From Saccharicrinis fermentans DSM 9555 = JCM 21142 (lineage in GTDB: Bacteria > Bacteroidota > Bacteroidia > Bacteroidales > Marinilabiliaceae), in contig NZ_KI912107.1 in the NCBI RefSeq assembly GCF_000517085.1, positions 5,391,980-5,455,979 on the forward strand: a stretch of DNA of 64,000 bases, given 5' to 3'. Numbering within the stretch: position 1 is the stretch's first letter; each line of letters opens with the position of its first letter. The notes beneath the pieces were generated by a model. It had not been told where the DNA came from and searched no databases. It saw only the letters and a program-made list of their open reading frames with translations. This document shows, piece after piece, positions 1-15,000 of this stretch. Made by a program: the position numbers and the translations under genes.

Positions 1-3000
1 GCCCAATCAGGGGTAACCTATTATTTGTATGAAGCCTCAAGTGGACGCGTAGCAGGAAGTGATATTAGCAGTTCTCCCTATATGTGGAACCCGGCGACAC
101 CAGGAACATATTCTGTGTATGCCGAGAGTTCTTGCGGAAGTGACCTACTTATGAATGGAGGTCCATATGTGTTATCGCAGGCGCCCAATGCCTATAGTAT
201 CAGTTTTGTAGAAAGCGGACCTTATTGCCCGGGATCTAGTTATACCATTGAATTAGCTAATTCTGATGTGGGCGTCACCTATTCCTTATTGGATCCTACT
301 AATACGCAGGTGGGCGTTTCGCAAACCTCCGTGGTGGCTGGTTCTATTAATTTTGGTCCACAGACACTAACGGTTCCTGGTGAATATAAAATTGTTGCTT
401 CGAATGGTAGCTGTGCCAGTGTAGCAATGAGCAATACGGTATCGCTCGGTACCACTCCGCTCGTATATAGTATTAATACAAGTACGGTATGTGAAGGGAC
501 CGATTTAACAGTGAAGCTGCTAAATAGTACAGTCGGAATGGACTATATATTAAAGTATGATGACGGTATAAATCCGGTGAGCGACGTTAGAACTATTTCA
601 AGTTCTCCGGGAGGAGCATTGTCTTTTACACCTGTAGTTACTGCCATAGGTACTTATTATGTAGTGGCTCAGGATGCGTCAGGTTGTACATCTACTATGA
701 GTGGCACTGCAACCATTAGTCCGCAACCGAAAGATGTACCTTTAAACATAACAGGCACAGTGTGTCCTTCGGGTGAGATTTCTATAGGAACGGTTGCTAA
801 TCCCGCAGAGGCTTCTGTGGAGTATGTTCTATTAAGAGATGGGGTTCCTGTGTTAACAAAACAAGGAAACGACGCTGATGCTAATGGGGTGTTAAGTTTT
901 GGAGATCAAGTGACTGAAGGTATTTATACCGTGAGGGCAGTCAGTGGCTCATGTACGCGTGTAATGACAGGTTCTCTAAAGGTTTATGAGGAACCTGATG
1001 TATTGATTTTATCCGCTAATAAAACAAAGTATTGTAAATCGGAGTCCTTAAGTGATGTGAATTTTACATTAAGCAGTGTGGAATCTTCTGCAGGATACCA
1101 ATTGCAAAAATTTAATGGTGTCGATTGGGATGATGAAGGTGCTGTGAGGTATGGTGCTGACGGAAGTGACATTGTTTGGAGTAATAAAAAAGAAGGCATT
1201 TATAGGGTAATGGCAAGTGTTGGTTCCGGTGCTTGTGAGGTTGAAATGTCTAATAGGATTACGGTTGAAGAAGTGGTAGAGCCGAGTGCAGCCATATCTG
1301 CTATCATGCCTAATAGACGATGCGCAAATGAGTCTAGCAATTTTACTTTAAGTGTCCTTTTGACGGGTAATGCGCCTTTTAATTTTGATATTGTTGATGA
1401 TAAGGGTAATACGATTGTAAATGCTGTTAACTATAGTTTGGGTACTTATACTATTACGGTAAATCCCAGTGACGCGCAGACTATTTATCATGTTGAGAAT
1501 TTAACTGATGCAGCGAGTTGTTCTCCTGTAGATCCAGTAGGAACAGCTACTATTTATGTGGATCCGGTTCCGGTGATTAAATTTGATCCTGCTTCACCTG
1601 AAGTTTGTTTGGGTTCTTCTATCAGTATTTCAGCAGATGGTGCGGGAGCAGGAGGTAGTTATGTGTGGAGTGATGGCTTAGGAGCTAGTCAAACTATCGC
1701 TGTTCAACCAAGTGCTACCGATACTTATACGGTAACCGCTACTACTGACCAAGGTTGTGTGGCCAGTGATGATATAACTGTTATTGTAAACCCACTTCCA
1801 GTGTTGACCTTTGATACACCTGGTAGTGTTTATGAATTTTGTGAAGATGATGGTTTGGTTTCTTTGACTGGTAACCAAAGTGGTGCAACATTTAGTGGAC
1901 CAGGTGTGGCCATTGGGGGTAGTATCTTTAATCCGGATCCTTCCTCTACGGATGTATTAATTCCTGTAAAGGCTAGTATTGGTACTAACACCATTAAATA
2001 TCAGTATACTGATACGAAGGGTTGTTATAATAGTATTGAAAAAGATATTGTTGTTAATGCTTTACCGGTTGTTAATTTAAATGGACTGGCCGATTCTTAT
2101 TGTGCGGATGCAGGAACTGTCTCTTTTAATGCTTCTCCAGACGGAAGTGCTATAGGTTCCACAGGAACTTTTTCCATTACAGGATATGACGGGAGTTTGC
2201 ATAAAGGTAATTGGTGGGATCAAAATGCGACTGCTGGCGGTGGGGCTTGGATTAATGTAGGCGCAGCGCTTACAGCTCTTGGACCAGTAGATTTAAATGT
2301 TTGTTACACTTATGTGAATGCGAATAATTGTGATGAGACAGTTTGTCAGACAGTTACTTTGATACCTGACTATAGCACCCATTTAAATTTTACAGGCTTA
2401 CCTAATAATGTTTGTCAAACAGCTCCCTCGGTAACGCTTACTCCTTATTTGTCAGGCGTTTTAATTACGGAGCCAGGTGATGGTACAATCACTTTTTCAG
2501 GTCCCGGAATAACTGATAATGCAGATGGAACTGCGACTTTTGATCCTGCTGAGGCAGGGGCTGGTAGTCATACTATTACATTGGATTATACTGATTTAAA
2601 TGGTTGTCAGGGAGCTACTTCTCAAACTATTCAAATTGGGACACCTCTGAATTTATTGAATTTTCCTACTGAATACTGTTCTTCTGATGGAAACGCCTAT
2701 ACTTTAATTGGGCAAGTAAATGGTGTTACTCCAGATCCTGCTACCTCACCCACATGGTTTGACGTTATTGATCCTGCTGCTAATACGGTAGCACTCAATC
2801 AACCAAACAGTACTTACGATTTTATTCCAGCAACCTTATTTGCTAATCATGGAGCAGGTACTTATCAGGTAGTTTATAAATATACGGATGCCTCCGGTTG
2901 TGCCAATACCTTAACTTCTGAAATTGAGATTATTGAAGAGTTGGATGCAACATTTACGATTGGTGGATTACCATTTGCTACTGCACAAGCTAACTACTGT

Positions 3001-6000
3001 GTCAATGATGCTGCTGTGGTATTGAAAGGTCATGATGATTTAGTGAATAATGCGGTAGGTGATGTTTCTTCTGTATTTACAGGTAACGGGGCTAGTGGTA
3101 CTGGTTTGGTTAGTGGATCATTTAACCCTGGCGATGCTTCTGTGCTTTATCAGCCTAATGCCAATACCATTACGCATACAGTTATTCACACAGTTAATGG
3201 AAAAAGTTGCCCCAGTCCTATAAAAATATTCGATGTTTATGTAACTCCGGTAAATGCTTCCATCGACGGCCTGCTGGATGAATATTGTTCAAATGTCGGT
3301 ATTCAAACCATATCAGCGAATGAATTGGATGTTACAAAAGTGAAGGCCACTTTCTCTGCTACTAAAAACGGAAACCCAACAAGCTTTTTGACTGATAATG
3401 GTGACAATACAGCGGATATAGATCCATCTGTTGGTTCTGGTATTTATGAAATTAGCATGTCATTCACTCAATTGGGCGATGGTTGCGATACTTTTATTAC
3501 CAGAACTGTGGAAGTATTGGCTGCTGATCCGGTTACTTTTAGTGGAATTACTGATGGACAAAAGATTTGTTTGTCATCTTCTGCGATTACATTAAGGGGG
3601 GATATGCCAAGTGGTGGAATGGGTAACTTTAGTATTGCACCTTATATTGTGGATGGAATTGACAACGCAGGTACTGATGATTTAGGAAATATTGTGGTTG
3701 ATGATGATGGTGTTGCCATTTTGAATCCTGCTGTTTTGTCCATAGGACCTTACACCATTCGCTATGAATATACGAATGGAGCGGGATGTTCTACTTATGC
3801 AGAAAAAAGTATCGAAATTGTAAGTGCTCCAACTAATTTATTTGATATTACAGTTTCAGATAAAAATGGTAATGCTTATGGGGCCTATTGTATAGATGAT
3901 GTAGCACCTGATCGTGGTGTGAAAATTGGTCTCTCTGGTTCTAACACTGGGGTGACTTATGAACTGTTATTTGGTGGATTGCCTTTTTCTACCCCTATAA
4001 CCTTTGAGGGAACGGGTTCCGCATTTTACTTTCAGGAAGGTACGCCTGCTGCAGATATGCGATTTACGGACGAAGGCGTTTATACGGTGCGTGCACTTCA
4101 AAATGGTTGTGATGCCATAATGAATGGAAGCATTCTTGTTGAACAGTATGAATTAGTTTTGGAGGAAGATTCTAAAACAGACGTGAGCTGTATTGGGCTA
4201 GATAATGGTGTCGTTACCTTAAGAACAACGGGAGGAAGTGGAGTTTATGAGTATTCTATCTATTCTATTGATGGAGTTGTGGAGTCTCCTATAAGCTGGC
4301 AATCATCTACTACGTTTAATGGTTTAAAACCAGCTACTTATAAATTCTCCGTTCGTGATATGTCATCGGCTGCCTGTGAAGCTATTGATGAATTGGAGGT
4401 GGTCATTGATGAACCTTCTAAGATTACGATTACCGAGGATGGAACTTTGAATACCAATGTGGGATGTGTGCCTTGTATTGAGGATCTTACTTGTGAGGGT
4501 AGTGCTACTATTTCTGTTTTGGGAGGAACGCCTGATTATAGTATTTACCCGGGGGTAGGATATGAAATTTCTTGGTCCACAGGAGGTACCGATTATACGG
4601 AAACAGGAATGCCATCTGGTTTACATAGTGTAACGGTTACCGATGGAAATGGATGTGTACAATCAATTAATATAAATATTGGAGAAAATGCTCCGCTCAC
4701 TTTGGCTGAGGATGTGGATCCTGCTTTACATATTGATAATGTGTGCCATGGAGATAACAATGGGTCATATGTAGTTACCGCAACGGGCGGATCAGGAACA
4801 TATCAGTTTGCATTAACGGATCCAAGTGTTTCGCCTACTACCTGGCTGGAAAGTAATTATGGGGCTTTGGGCGATCAATATCAAGTGAAAAATTTGCTTG
4901 CCGGAACCTATAATATTTGGGTACGCGATAGAGATAGTAAATACAATAGGTGTAATGTTCAAGTAACTACTCCTATTACTATTACTGAACCAGCCGCCTT
5001 GAGTCTTGTGGAAGAATCACAAATAGGTATAACTTGTAATGGAGCTATAGATGGAAGTTTTATTGTACGCGCTTCAGGAGGGGAATCAGGAACTTATGAG
5101 TTTACGCAATCAGATCCTGCTTTAGGCGGTGCTGTTTGGGTGGATGCAAACAATAGTACTGATGCTTACGAAGTTACTGGCATTGGAGCTGGCAACTATA
5201 CTGTATGGATGCGCGATAAAGGGAATATTTCTTGTTCCTATGTTTCTACTAGTGTCACACTTAGTGATGTCTCTGCACTAAGTTATGTGCTAGATGAACA
5301 TACGCAAGTGAAGTGTAAATCGGATAATACAGGGAGGATTGAAGTTACAGCTCAAGGAGGAAGTGGTAATTATGTTTACCAATGGGAGCATCCCGCTGGT
5401 ACAGTCATATCAACAGAAAAATTTGCTGAAGGACTTGAAGCTGGAGATTATTTTTTAACGATTTCGGATGCGGTTCCAACAAGTTGTGGACCTATAACGC
5501 AGACATTCACTATTACTGAACCAAGTGCTTCTCTAGATGTGAATCTGATCAATATTACTGATAATGAATGTGGAGCAGTCTCTAATGGTAGTATTCAAGT
5601 GGACGTTGTGGGTGGTAGCTCTCCTTATAATATCACTTGGAGTAATGGGGCGACTAACACTGAAAGTTTATCAGGACTTAAACCAGGTGATTATACCCTT
5701 AGCGTAGAGGATGCCGAAGGCTGTCTTTATGATAATGCCGCCACTCCTTATACCGTTGGAGAGTTGAGTGATATAAGCTTAGTGCCAACCACAAGCGTTA
5801 TTATTCATAATAATTGCTATAATGATAATTCAGGTTCCATTACCTTTCAAGTTGTAGGAGGATCCGGGATGTATGAGTTCCGTTTGCAGGGTGACGAGGT
5901 TAGAGACTGGGTAACACCTGTGCCAGTTAACTCTGATACATATAGCTTTGATGATTTGTTTGCCGGTACTTATGAGGTTTTGGTCAGGGATGCCGGTAAT

Positions 6001-9000
6001 TCATCTTGTGAATATTCTTTAGGTAGCTTTACTGTTACTCAACCCAATGAGCTTTTACTTGTGAATAATGCAGCAACCGGTATTCATGATGTGACTTGTT
6101 ATGGAGGGAATGACGGTTGGATAACAGTTACAGCTTCAGGTGGTTCTGGAGATTATGATTATAGTTTGGATAATGGTGCTACCTGGACTAGTATAGCCCA
6201 GATCAATAGTTATACTTTCTCCAATTTATCCAAAGGAACCTACCTGATTAAAGTCAGGGATTTTAATAATCCTACTTGTATTTCGTCTACCACATTGATC
6301 TTGGATGTACAGGAACCAGATGAAATAAAAGCAAGTGTTATTGCAGTAAGTGATGTTACCTGTTATGATGGTAACGATGGAAGCATTACGCTTTCAGCGC
6401 AAGGAGGAAGTGGTAATTATGATTACTATTGTGTTCAGACCAACACATGGCAAGATGATGCTATTTTTATTTTACCTAAAGGGACTTATACTTTTCAAGT
6501 ACAGGATGAAAATGTAACAGGGTGTATTTCTTCTCCGACTGCAGATGCTATTATAAATGCACCAATGGATTTTAGTACATCTGTACCAGTGATCGATAAC
6601 ATTAGTTGTTATGGAAAGAGTGATGGAACGATTACTTTAGATACTAAGTATACAGATGGCTCTTCCGGTTTATTTGAGTATTCTATAGATAATGGCGTTA
6701 CTTTTAAAGCATCTCCATTAACTGGAATAGCTGCAGGTACTTACACCTTAATGATACGAGAAGCTAATAATATTTCTTGTGTAAAAACTTATCCCACAAG
6801 TATTACCGTAACAGAGCCGGATGAATTAACGCAAGTGGCGACTATTGTAAAGGATGTGCAATGTTATGGAGATAGCAATGGTGAAATTAAAATTGATGTT
6901 TCTGGAGGTATCGATACTAAACCTTACACTTATCAATGGTCAGGTATCAGTGATGCCAATGGTGGAAAAACGGAACATGTTACGAATCTAGCTCCCGGTT
7001 CTTATAGCGTTTCCATTACAGATTTTAATGGCTGCTCTATCCTACCAATTCCATCTTATCCTATAGGTGAACCTGACGAAATTGAGGCAGATACAAGCAT
7101 TACTCATATTGCTATTGGAGGTCAGAGTACGGGTGAAATTGTTATTAATAATATTATTGGTGGACCTACTTCGAATTATGATGTTGAATGGGATGATGGT
7201 TCTACCAACATGGCGAGAACCGGATTACCAGCAGGTGATTATTATTTTATAGTTAACGTTCGGGATGCTTCGAATGTGATACTTTGCACAAGGAGGTACG
7301 ATATTACATTGATTGATCTTTCAGCTCCTCTTGATTTTAGCTTGACACCTACTGATGCCGCTTGTTATGGCGAAGATGGTAGTGTTGAGGTAAAAATTAA
7401 TTCAGGGAACCCTCCTTATGATATCACCTGGAGTAAAGGAGGAGCCGTACTAGGATCTCTTAATTCTAGTAATTTAAGTAATGTGATTCCATTGCCTTAT
7501 GGTGTTTATGAAGTGAATGTGGTGGATGATGCTGGTGGCAATGTTACTAAAACTGTAACAGTTGGTCAACCTGATGATTTTGCCATAGTTGGCTATGTAG
7601 TAACAGACAAGGAGTGCTATGGGGATCTTGCAAAAATAACAGTGGATATTACAGGTGATGCCTGGGATAATGCTGCTGCACCTAAAGGCGATGCGTTTAT
7701 GGTAACTTGGATTGATCCCGATGGTTTAACGATTGCTCAGGATACTTATACCGCTGAAGCCACTCAGTCCAACCTCAGCAAAGCCGGAAATTATACAGTG
7801 AATGTATATCATGTAACTAGTGGTACTTGCATTAAATCTGATGTGGTTCCGGTAAGTGACCCGCAACCACTCGGTATAACAGAGTCTGTAAATCATGTTA
7901 CTTGCTATGGAGGTAGTGATGGCCAAATTAGTATCACACCTACCGGACGACCAAGTGGTCATGGTTTTAGTTATGTTTGGGAAGTAGATAATGGTAGTGG
8001 TTGGACTACGATATCTGGAGAAACAGCAGCTAGTTTAACAAATAAAGAAGCTGCCTTATATCGTGTGACTATCCAGTCAACGAGCAGTTCTTGTAACTAT
8101 ACCTCGTCCGCCATTGAAATTGCTGAGCCTGAGAAGATTGAGGCTATTGTTGCTAAGGATGATATTATAACTTGTTATGGAGATGATGCTGGTACTATTA
8201 AGATTACAAATATAGAAGGTGGCACAGGTCCTTATAAGTATATCTTAAATGGCGATGTGAATGCGCTAGGTAGTGGAGTTACTAATTTTAATATCGAAGA
8301 TTTAGTTTCTCAAAGTTATAGTCTTACTATCGAAGATGTCAAAGGATGTTTAAGTGATGTTTATTCTATAAATATCGAGGAACCTGAAGAGTTAAAATTT
8401 ACAGTTAATACAGCGTCGATCGATTGTGAATCACCTAATACTGGGGAAATTACTCTGGAAGTACAAGGGGGTAGAAAAGATGCATCCGGAAATCAAAAGT
8501 ATTTGATCACCGCAAGTCCTGACGGAGATGCTGATATTGTATTGTCAATTATTACTAATTCTACAGGTGCTCCTGTCGTTGTCAGTGATCCTTTACTTCA
8601 GAATTTGCCTGCGGATACCTACGAAATAAAGGTAAAAGATGTGTTGTCAGATGCTGTTAGTAAGTGTGAAGTATTGCAAGAGGTCGTATTGGAGCATGTT
8701 AATGCTACTGCGGATGTTGTTAATGCTACATGTTTTGGTGTCAATAATGGAAGTATAAAGAATGTTGTTATCACTGGAACTTCAAATTATAGTTATAATT
8801 GGAAATCTATAGATGGAGGTACTGGTTTGGATCATGCAAATCTAGATCAATCCGGTTTATCAGATGGTACTTATACATTAACCGTGATCGATCATGATAG
8901 AGGTGATTGTGCAGTTGCTTTCGATTTTGTAGTTGCTTATAAGCATACGATTGATATTACGGGAGATGTTTCGGATGTAATTTGTAATGGTGAAGAATCA

Positions 9001-12000
9001 GGAGCCATTGATATTACTGTTAATGGGCTAGGTACTGGAGAAGATTACAATTGGAGTGGACCAGCTGGTTTTACCTTTGGAGATGCCACTACAGCTGATC
9101 AGTCTATGCTTCCTCAAGGTACTTATACTGTTAGTCTGAAGACGATTTTAGATGGACAACAGTGTGTTGCTTCTCAGGATTTTACGGTGAATGAACCAAC
9201 AGCTATTAGCTATAATGCCTACTTTGAATATACCGATTGTGAGCCTTTTGAGCGTACTCTTAAAATTGAAAATGTAAAAGGTGGCACTGGAACGTATGAA
9301 TATTCATGGAATGGTCCTGCCTTTAGTCCTGCTGTACCAGTTGATCCGACAAATGTGATCATTAATCAGGGAGGTACTTATACTATTACTGTCAAAGATA
9401 AAAATTTGTGTGAGGTTGCTAAGGATGTAATTGTTCCTGATGAAATTAGTATTGATTACAGTGTTACGCATCTGAAATGTTATAATAGTGACGATGGAGC
9501 CATTGATATATCTGATATTTACGGAGGTTCAGGAGCCTTTACTTTCCTTTGGACGTATCCGGATGGTAGTACCACTACCGACCGTAATATCGATGAACTA
9601 GTCGCTGGTAAGTATACTTTAGTCATTACAGATAAGAATGAAAATGTTGGAGGAAGCTATTGTTCCAGAGAGTTTAGTTTTACCATTACGCAGCCAACCG
9701 AGCTTGCTATTTCACCTGCCGTGGTTAATGTTTCTTGTTTCGGATTGAGTGATGGACAAATTGAAATAGGTGTCATGGGCGGAACTGCTCCTTATACTTA
9801 TAATTGGAATCCTGTTGTGGGAAGTAATGTAGCCACCAATAAGAATCTATATAATTTACCTGCTGATGATTACACGGTTACTGTTACAGACGATAATAAA
9901 TGTGTCGCAAGTTTAACGATACCAGTGGTGCAAGATGATAAACTCGTTTTGAGTGCAGACCTTACCGATACGCAATGTGATGGTTTGGATGGTGAAATAG
10001 ATTTGATAGTTGAAGGTGGTTCTGGTGATGTTGGTAAGTATATGTATAACTGGAGTTCTTTGGATGGAGCAGGACTGGTAAGTAATGTTCAGGATCAAAC
10101 AGGCTTAAGTGGTGGTGTTTATTCTGTTGTAGTAACAGATACTCTTGATGGGCGAAACTGTATGGAAGAATTGTCTGTTGCACTTACGCATCCTATTGAA
10201 ATTATTAATGAGCGTATTACTCCAGTGGATTGTTCAGGTAATAATAATGGAGCTATTAACTTTGATGTAGTAGGGGGAGACGGTAATTATAGTTATGAAT
10301 GGACTGCTTTAGCTGGTTATGGTGGTGATCCAACAAGGTTAAAAGTCAACGATAAAACACAAACCGGACTTAGTGAAGGTAGATATCAAGTAGTAATTAC
10401 TGACGGTAGAACAGACCCTTCCGGAACAGATTGTACTCTTACTTATACTTTTGATGTGGGTGCTTCTACCGGATTGAAGGTGGAAGTGCAAGAATATGAA
10501 TCTAATATGTGTTATGGTGTTGCTTCTGGAAAACTGGTTGCTTCTGTGACAGGTGGTTCTGGTACTTATACCTACAAATGGGATGGCGTTGTTGGAACTG
10601 CTGAATATGCTAATTTATTGCCAGGGGTTTATCAGTTAGAAGTTGAGGATGATGTTTTGCACTGTAAATGGATACAGTCCTATGAGATTAACGGCCCGGA
10701 TATGCCATTAGCCTTTGATAATATTGAAATAACAGATGTTCTTTGTTATGGAGAGTCCACTGGTGCTATCAAAGTAAGTGCCTCGGGAGGAACGGTTGCT
10801 GGGGATTATACCTATATTTGGAATGGTCCGTCTTTAGCAAGCGGTGCGAATCCTACTAATCTAGTTGCAGGTTTGTATGATCTTAAAATAATAGATGACG
10901 AAGGTTGTGAATTAGATTTGACAGGTATTGAAATTAAACAACCTGCTACACATGTTAAACTATCTAACCCTATTATTGAGAATGTAACTACGGTGGGAGG
11001 TGATGATGGTAAAATTACAGTGGATGTAGAAGGAGGTGTTGCGCCTTATAGTTATAAATGGTATAATAGTTTAGGTGTTGAAGTGGGTGACGATAATAGA
11101 GTACAAACTGATTTAAAGGCTGATACTTATCGTGTAGAGGTTACCGACAAAAATGGATGTACTTTTGTGTTGATAAACCTAACAGTGATAGAACCTGGTG
11201 CTGCTTTAGGATTCAATAAGACTAAATATGATGTGGCACCATGTAATGGCACTGATAATGGTGAAATTTATATTACTTCTATTTATGGAGGTTATCCAAT
11301 TGGTGGATCTTATTATCGTATTCAGATTAGTGGACCAGGGGTGAATGTGGATGAAAATAATACCTCATGGCATATTGATAACCTGGTTCCAGGTGATTAT
11401 ACTATTGTCATTACGGATGAAGTGGGGGTACAAGTTTCTGAGACCATTACCATACAAGAACCAACACCGCTAAGTATTGTTACCACCCATGTTTCTGATG
11501 TGGACTGCTATGAAGGAAGTACTGGAGAAATTAAAGTAACTGTCTCAGGTGGTAAACCTGATGCTTCTGGTAATTATAAGGTACTGTTAGAAAGTCTAGA
11601 GAAGGGGTTAGTGGCCACCAAGTTAGATGCCAAAGATGGAGTAGAATTTAGCTTTGATAATATTCCGGCTGGTAATTATACGATTACGGCTTACGATGGT
11701 GCGCACCTTGCTGATGATCGAATTACTGAAGGATGTTCCGTTTCAGACTTTAAATTAATCACGCAGCCCGAGGCTCAAGTATCCTTAAGTTCGGTGAGCG
11801 GAGATGATTATATCTGCTTGGGAGAAAGTTATAAATTGGCTGTAAATACCGATTTAGCGACATGGGATTTTGTCAGTCAAGGTAAATTCAGAATTACTCT
11901 TTATGATGGTTTTGAGAGTAAGGAATATGATATAGATGAAACTCCATATGAAATTGAGGTTACACCATCTTCAACTCGAACGTATCAAATTACAAGAGTT

Positions 12001-15000
12001 CATAAAACAGATGGTAGCCTTTGTTCTCAAGGAGAAACAGATGGTAGTAAAGTCACTGTAAATGTCAATGAGTTACCTACTGCTAGTATTTCTGGCCCTT
12101 CAGAGGTGTGTGAAGATGGTACTGCACAGTTATCCGTTGTCTTGACGGGTGTGAAACCTTTTGTGTTAACTTGGCGAGATGCGCTTAATGGCACTTCTAA
12201 AACGGAAACGATAGATGCTTATACCTATAACTTTACAGATCAGCCAGTCGGTGATGCAAAATACATGGTTTTGAATATCACCGATGCAAATGGTTGTAGT
12301 AATACAGGATCAGGAGAGGTAGCAGTGAGTGTGAATGATAAGCCTCAAGTGGCTCTTAGTGGAAGTACCGATATTTGTCAGGGGGAGAAGGCGATTCTAG
12401 AAATTGGATTGGTAAAAGGTATTAAGCCGTTTACGATTACATATACAGCCAATGGAGTAGAAGGTACCTTGGTTGTGTCTCCTACCGGGACAGTCTATAA
12501 TTGGGAGGTCGCACCCGATGGTGTCTCAACAGTTTATGAAATTATTAATGTAGTGGATAGCAAGGGGTGTGTAATGGATATTTCATCTCCCCTTCAAGCG
12601 CAAGTCATTGTTAACCCCTTGCCTGCAGAAGTGGCTGGTATCTCAAGTACAACAGATTTAGGTCAGGTATGTCAGGGTGCTACCCATATTGATTATTCGA
12701 TTGCTGCAGTTGATAATGCCACTAGTTATATTTGGTCGGCAGATGCGGGTATGAGCATTATTTCAGGAAATGGAACGACTAATGTATTGGTAGATTTTGA
12801 GCGTACTTTCTCAGGTGGATATATTCGTGTATATGCCGAAAATGCCTGTGGATCTAGTCCTGTAGAAGAGAGGTGGGTCAATGCTTCTTTATTACCTGAG
12901 GAAATTACTGTTGCGCCTACAGGTGAAAGTGATATTTGTGAAGGTGAAACTGGTTTGATTTATACCATAAACCCTATATCGACTCATGCCGCATCTTATG
13001 AATGGGATGTGCCTACTGGTCTAATCATTGTTGGGGATGCTACAGGAAGTTCGATTGTGGTTGATCATGATCCTAATGTGCCTTATGCTACTGGTGATAT
13101 TCGCGTACGACCTATCAATGCATGTAGCAATGATGAGCCTTGGTCTCCAGGCTTAACGGTGAACATTACGCCTCTTCCTGTGCCTTATGCCGGTGAGGAT
13201 GAAAGAATATGTGGTACGGAGTATACGCTAGATGCTGATCCGATATCTACCGATGAAGAGGGAGTATGGACGATCATTGAAGGTTCCGCTCAGTTTGAAA
13301 ATCCCAGTACTGATAAAATAAACCCTAATGGTAAAGTGAATAACTTGTCGCAAGGGGAAAATATATTTGTATGGACTGTTACTAATACTATAACGTCTTG
13401 TGGTACATCAGATACAGTGATCATCTATAACGATCAAGTTACGGTGAATGCCTTAGCTAACCAGTATACTGTTTGTGATGGTACTGTGGAGCTCTCTGGT
13501 ACACCGCTTAGTTCAGTGGATGCTCCGAGTGGAACGGCCTTATGGTCAACTCCTGATGGCGCTATGATATTATCAGCAAGTGATGCCACAACTACTGCGA
13601 CTAATCTTGCATCGGGAGAAAATACTTTTGTGTGGACGATTTATAAAGGTGCTTGTTTTAGCTCCGCAGAAGTGAAAGTAATTAATAATAAACCTACGGA
13701 TGCTATTATTTATAATGCATCGGATGTAATTATTTCGAAACAAGATCTTCCTTGTGGTGATGATTTCACTACCTTAAAAGCTAGTGTACCTACAGCCGGG
13801 GAAACGGGTTATTGGAGAATTGAGTCAGGAAGTGTGAGTATTGATGATGTGAATAGTCCTACTATTCATATTTCAAATATTTTAACGGGTGATCATGTGC
13901 TTAGTTGGAATATATTAAACGGATCATGTACTACCAAGGAGACAGTTACCATTAGAAATAACAGTTTTGATGTGGATGCTGGTAAAGATGAGACTACTTG
14001 CGATGGAAGTATCTGGCTAGCTGGTACAGATACTATTGGTGGTGCTATTGGACAATGGACTATTATTGAAGGAACAGGTAGCTTCGCGGATGCTGAAAGT
14101 CCTACCACCCTGGTTACTGGTCTTTCTCAAGCGAATAATGGACGTAACGTATTCCGTTGGACGTTGAGAAGGAATGGTTGTGAATCCTATGATGAGGTCG
14201 TTATTACCAATGATATGCCTTCTGTAGCAGAGATTCAAGGTAGTGTTACCGATGTTGATATTTGTGATTATGAACTTAATTTGAATGCTGTTGATCCGGT
14301 ATATGGAAACGGAATATGGACGGTGGTGAATGGTAATGGTGTGTTTGATGATAGAACAGTTCATAATACAGGCGTTAAAGATATTGGCATAGGAAGTAAT
14401 ACTTACCGTTGGACGGTTTACAATAATACTTGTTCTTCGTCTGTAGAATTTACGGTTCATAATTTCCATGTGGATGCCTACGCAGGTGCTGATACCGCAG
14501 TTTGTGAATCAGAGGCCAAATTAAATGCTACTCTACCTTCGGAGGGTACTGGTTCTTGGTCGGTAGCTTCAGGATTAGGAAGTGGTAGTTTTTATGATGA
14601 CGATGAATTGAAACATAATGGTACAGTTCAGTCTTTGGCTTCAGGAGATAACCTGTTGGTGTGGACTGTTCAAAATGGTGGTTGTGTTACCACGGATACG
14701 GTGGTTGTGACCAATAATAAACCTACTCCTGTGAGTGCTATTCCATGGACCTCAACGGATGAGAGCTATGCTCCATTGTATGCTGATAATCCTGTCGTTG
14801 GTTCTGGTGTTTGGACTTTGCTGGAGGGTAGGGGTGATATTGACGATCCTTATTCTCCATCAACCACAGTGCGTAACCTATTTCCTAATATTAACATATT
14901 TAGATGGACAGTGAGCAAACTCAATTGTTCCGATTATGTGGATGTGGAAGTTCAGAGTGGTGCTTTGGCACAGGCTGAAGCCGGATGGGATCAAACGGAT

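Noticed and set aside
14017-14469. 150-codon minus-strand open frame inside the adhesin gene
   Set aside because: It mirrors the repeat region in antisense, has low-complexity composition rich in isoleucine, asparagine and threonine, no domain, and lies wholly within a certain gene.
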